This document shows positions 61,919 through 64,000 of a stretch of 64,000 nt of DNA, piece by piece (within the stretch, counting starts at the first letter, position 1; each line of letters opens with the position of its first letter). Under the pieces are notes generated by a model, which saw only the letters and a program-made list of their open reading frames with translations, did no database searches and had not been told where the DNA came from. The position numbers and the translations under genes were made by a program. This DNA comes from Iodobacter sp025352645 (lineage in GTDB: Bacteria; Pseudomonadota; Gammaproteobacteria; Burkholderiales; Chitinibacteraceae), in the NCBI RefSeq assembly GCF_033446605.1, contig NZ_JAWQUO010000011.1:1-64000 (forward strand). The letters run 5' to 3'.

Positions 61919-62527
61919 TTAATTCCGTTCGCCGTGAACAACTTCCACCAACTTAACGGCCTGCTGCTCCATTTCCACCAGAAAGCCATCCACCTTGCCG
62001 CGGAAAAAACGATAGAACATCAGCGCAGGCACAGCCACCATAATCCCGAATGCGGTGTTGTATAACGCCACAGAAATCCCATGCGCTAGCGCGGCAGGGT
62101 TAGCAGCACCGGTGGGTGATTGCGAGCCAAAAATTTCGATCATCCCGATCACGGTACCAAACAAGCCTAATAGTGGCGTGACTGCAGCCAGCGTACCCAG
62201 CATTGGCAGGTAGCGCTCTAGATCGTGAGCAATCACACTGCCCGCTTCTTCAATAGACTCTTTCATAATTTCGCGAGAGCTGCGAACATTCTTAAGGCCA
62301 GCCGCTAAAACACGGCCCAATGGGCTGCTAGCAGATAATTTACCCAGCATTTCGGCATTCACGCCCTGACCGCGATAATCTTGTACTGCGCGAGCCAACA
62401 AACCCTCAGGCAAAATTTGGCTACGGCGTAAAGATAGAAAACGTTCAATGATGATGGTTACAGTGGCAACAGAAGCGGCGATAATTAGCCAAATCGGCCA
62501 ACCGGCCGCTTCAATAATAGCAAGCAT
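61919..62527 (-). CDS. exbB: ExbB/TolQ-family proton channel
   Basis: The 202-residue membrane protein has three helices. It shows the MotA/TolQ/ExbB signature (TPLLGLFGTVIGMIEIFGS) near residue 118 and the final helix ALYNTAFGIMVAVPALMFYRFF. exbB-exbD precede lpxK in many betaproteobacteria. No tonB is in view, so the partner is unknown. Confidence 0.92.
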   Translation of the reverse strand: MLAIIEAAGWPIWLIIAASVATVTIIIERFLSLRRSQILPEGLLARAVQDYRGQGVNAEMLGKLSASSPLGRVLAAGLKNVRSSREIMKESIEEAGSVIAHDLERYLPMLGTLAAVTPLLGLFGTVIGMIEIFGSQSPTGAANPAALAHGISVALYNTAFGIMVAVPALMFYRFFRGKVDGFLVEMEQQAVKLVEVVHGERN

Positions 62528-62744
62528 GTGTTTAATCCTGAGGCACGATTAGAAGCGCGTAACTTTAACGGGATTAAGGGGCGGGGGGAAGCACTGTGCA
62601 CTAACAAAAACACCAAAGTGTGCTCCGCCTAAAACGCCGCTCTATGTTTAGAGCGATAAAATGCTTATTTTAGCTGGTTTTAAAATCACAAAATATGCAG
62701 AAATCCAGCTTATCCAGCAGCTTTATTCTGAGCCCATTTGAAAT

Positions 62745-62784
62745 AAAGCATGGCTAAGTCTGTGATCTGCCATGCTTTTTTTAT
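62745..62784 (+). terminator. Orphan intrinsic terminator on the plus strand
   Basis: AAAGCATGGC (62745-62754) pairs perfectly with GCCATGCTTT (62769-62778), followed by more T residues. No plus-strand gene lies upstream of it in the 479-bp gap between exbB and xseA. The same gap holds a GCTCTA-TGTT-TAGAGC hairpin near 62639 and a single DnaA-box-like TGTGGATAA at 62797. A small RNA ending here is possible, but no clear promoter was found. Confidence 0.5.
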
Positions 62785-63006
62785 TGTCAATAGCGCTGTG
62801 GATAACTTTGTGCACAATATATAAAAAAAGCATTAAATAGCGTGTAGCCAATAAAATGTGCGACTACACATTCTACATAATGATTTATTAATACACATAT
62901 AAATCAACAAGTTAAAGCTTAATTCTCTACTACAACACTCATAGTCATACGCAAATCGTTAGTTTGCGCCATTTTGTGGATTAAACAGAGCCAAATCGAG
63001 ATTGTC

Positions 63007-64000
63007 ATGAATTTGTCAAGTACAAACGGCGTCATTTTAACCGTGGCGGAACTCAACAGCCGCGCCAAATCGCTGCTAGAAAGTAGTTTTCCTTTGTTGT
63101 GGGTGGCCGGTGAAATTTCAAACTTTAAACGTTACGATTCAGGCCACTGTTACTTCAGCTTAAAAGATGCAAAGGCCCAAGTAAGATGCGTGATGTTTCG
63201 CAATCGGGCTGCATTAATTGATTTTCAGCCTCGTGAAGGAATGCAAGTTGAAGCACGCGCACTGGTTTCTTTGTATGAAGCACGCGGTGATTTTCAACTC
63301 ACCATCGAGGCCCTACGCCCCGCAGGTTTAGGCGCCTTATTTGCCGCCTATGAAAGACTCAAACAAAAATTAGAATTAGAGGGTTTATTTGCACCAGAGC
63401 GTAAAAAACCCCTACCTGTTTTTCCACGCGCTATCGGCATCGTCACCTCCCCCGCCGCTGCCGCACTCGCAGATGTCATTGCCGCCTTGCAACGCCGCAT
63501 GCCCAGCTTGCCTATCATTCTTTATCCCACTCCGGTGCAGGGTATCGATGCCGCAGCACAGATTGCCAGTGCCATCCAAAAAGCCAATCAGCGCCAAGAA
63601 GTAGATGTACTGATTGTGTGCCGAGGTGGCGGTAGCCTAGAAGATTTATGGTCGTTTAATGAAGAAGTAGTAGCACGGGCCATTGCCGCCTGCACCATTC
63701 CACTGGTCAGTGGCGTTGGCCATGAAACCGACTTTAGCATTGCCGATTTTGTTGCCGATGTGCGGGCAGCAACCCCCACAGCAGCGGCAGAGCTAGTTAG
63801 CCCCAATCGCGATGAATGGCTAGCTCGCCTTGATCGCCAGCGTAGCCGCATGCACCGCGCCGTAGAGCGGCAGCTACAAAGCAAAATGCAGGGCTTAGAC
63901 GCCATTGCAAGGCGTTTACAACACCCCGGAACCCGTTTAGCCCAGCAGCAAGCTTATATTTTGGAGCTAAGCCGCCGCCTGCATTTAGCCCCTAAGCGTG
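63007..64000 (+). CDS. xseA: Exodeoxyribonuclease VII large subunit, 5' part (partial)
   Basis: The open frame runs from ATG to the window edge (331 codons, no stop). It encodes an N-terminal OB-fold (ILTVAELNSRAKSLLESSFP, FSLKDAKAQVRCVMF) and the catalytic region with VCRGGGSLEDLWSFNEE and SGVGHETDFSIADFVADVR. XseA with XseB degrades single-stranded DNA. The family is about 400-450 residues long, so about 100 more lie outside. It is divergent from exbB; no strong ribosome-binding site was seen. Confidence 0.95.
   Translation, partial: MNLSSTNGVILTVAELNSRAKSLLESSFPLLWVAGEISNFKRYDSGHCYFSLKDAKAQVRCVMFRNRAALIDFQPREGMQVEARALVSLYEARGDFQLTIEALRPAGLGALFAAYERLKQKLELEGLFAPERKKPLPVFPRAIGIVTSPAAAALADVIAALQRRMPSLPIILYPTPVQGIDAAAQIASAIQKANQRQEVDVLIVCRGGGSLEDLWSFNEEVVARAIAACTIPLVSGVGHETDFSIADFVADVRAATPTAAAELVSPNRDEWLARLDRQRSRMHRAVERQLQSKMQGLDAIARRLQHPGTRLAQQQAYILELSRRLHLAPKR

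Overview
The window looks like the chromosome of a flagellated, respiring betaproteobacterium. The 327-residue Mdh, the gene order sdhCDAB-sdhE-gltA-sucAB-lpd-sucCD, a CydP-type cyd operon and the order exbB-exbD-lpxK-Trm112-kdsB-adk all fit Neisseriales, for example an Iodobacter/Deefgea/Chitinibacter relative. That placement is inference; no rRNA or marker search was possible.

Layout. (1) 1-6.8 kb is accessory. The left edge holds one end of an IS1595-like insertion sequence that truncates an MFS gene. That gene is the last of a minus-strand operon (FAD oxidoreductase, DUF1365, cyclopropane-fatty-acid-synthase-like methyltransferase, chalcone-isomerase-like protein, MFS) with a divergent TetR gene. 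A small Trp-rich protein, a 166-bp MITE and a periplasmic binding protein follow. (2) 6.9-22.4 kb holds a nearly complete TCA gene set on the minus strand, headed by a GntR/HutC regulator, with mdh divergent. Palindromic repeats sit in most of its gene junctions. (3) 22.6-29.6 kb holds an N-acetylglucosamine/glucose PTS permease (IIC-IIB-IIA) and a bd-oxidase operon gbsR-cydP-cydA-cydB-cydX, including the 48-residue cydX, then a UPF0114 membrane protein. (4) 29.7-58.5 kb is a motility block. It contains fliEFGHIJ behind a sigma-54 promoter, a FleR/FlrC activator, cheB-cheD-cheR, a soluble four-PAS receptor, cheW-cheA-cheY, a second receptor, an HsbR/HsbA-like partner-switch pair and a FleS/FlrB kinase. 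Divergently it contains cheV-cheV-cheY-cheZ-cheA and an EAL-HDOD protein. (5) 58.5-64 kb holds adk, kdsB, a Trm112-like gene, lpxK, exbD, exbB (minus strand) and the 5' part of xseA (plus strand). A second MITE splits lpxK from the Trm112-like gene.

How the parts fit: regions 2 and 3 supply central carbon and electron flow. Region 4 encodes flagellar export and basal-body parts, a sigma-54 two-component activator and two separate CheA-based signalling sets. The most unusual items are the IS1595/MITE family with recognisable 8-bp target duplications, a 54-bp tandem repeat that extends FliH by about 130 residues, four GYGFF modules in one CheA linker, and unrelated chemotaxis proteins (CheD and a receptor) that end in nearly the same GDI-acidic-LF tail. 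No tRNA, rRNA, CRISPR or prophage was recognised.
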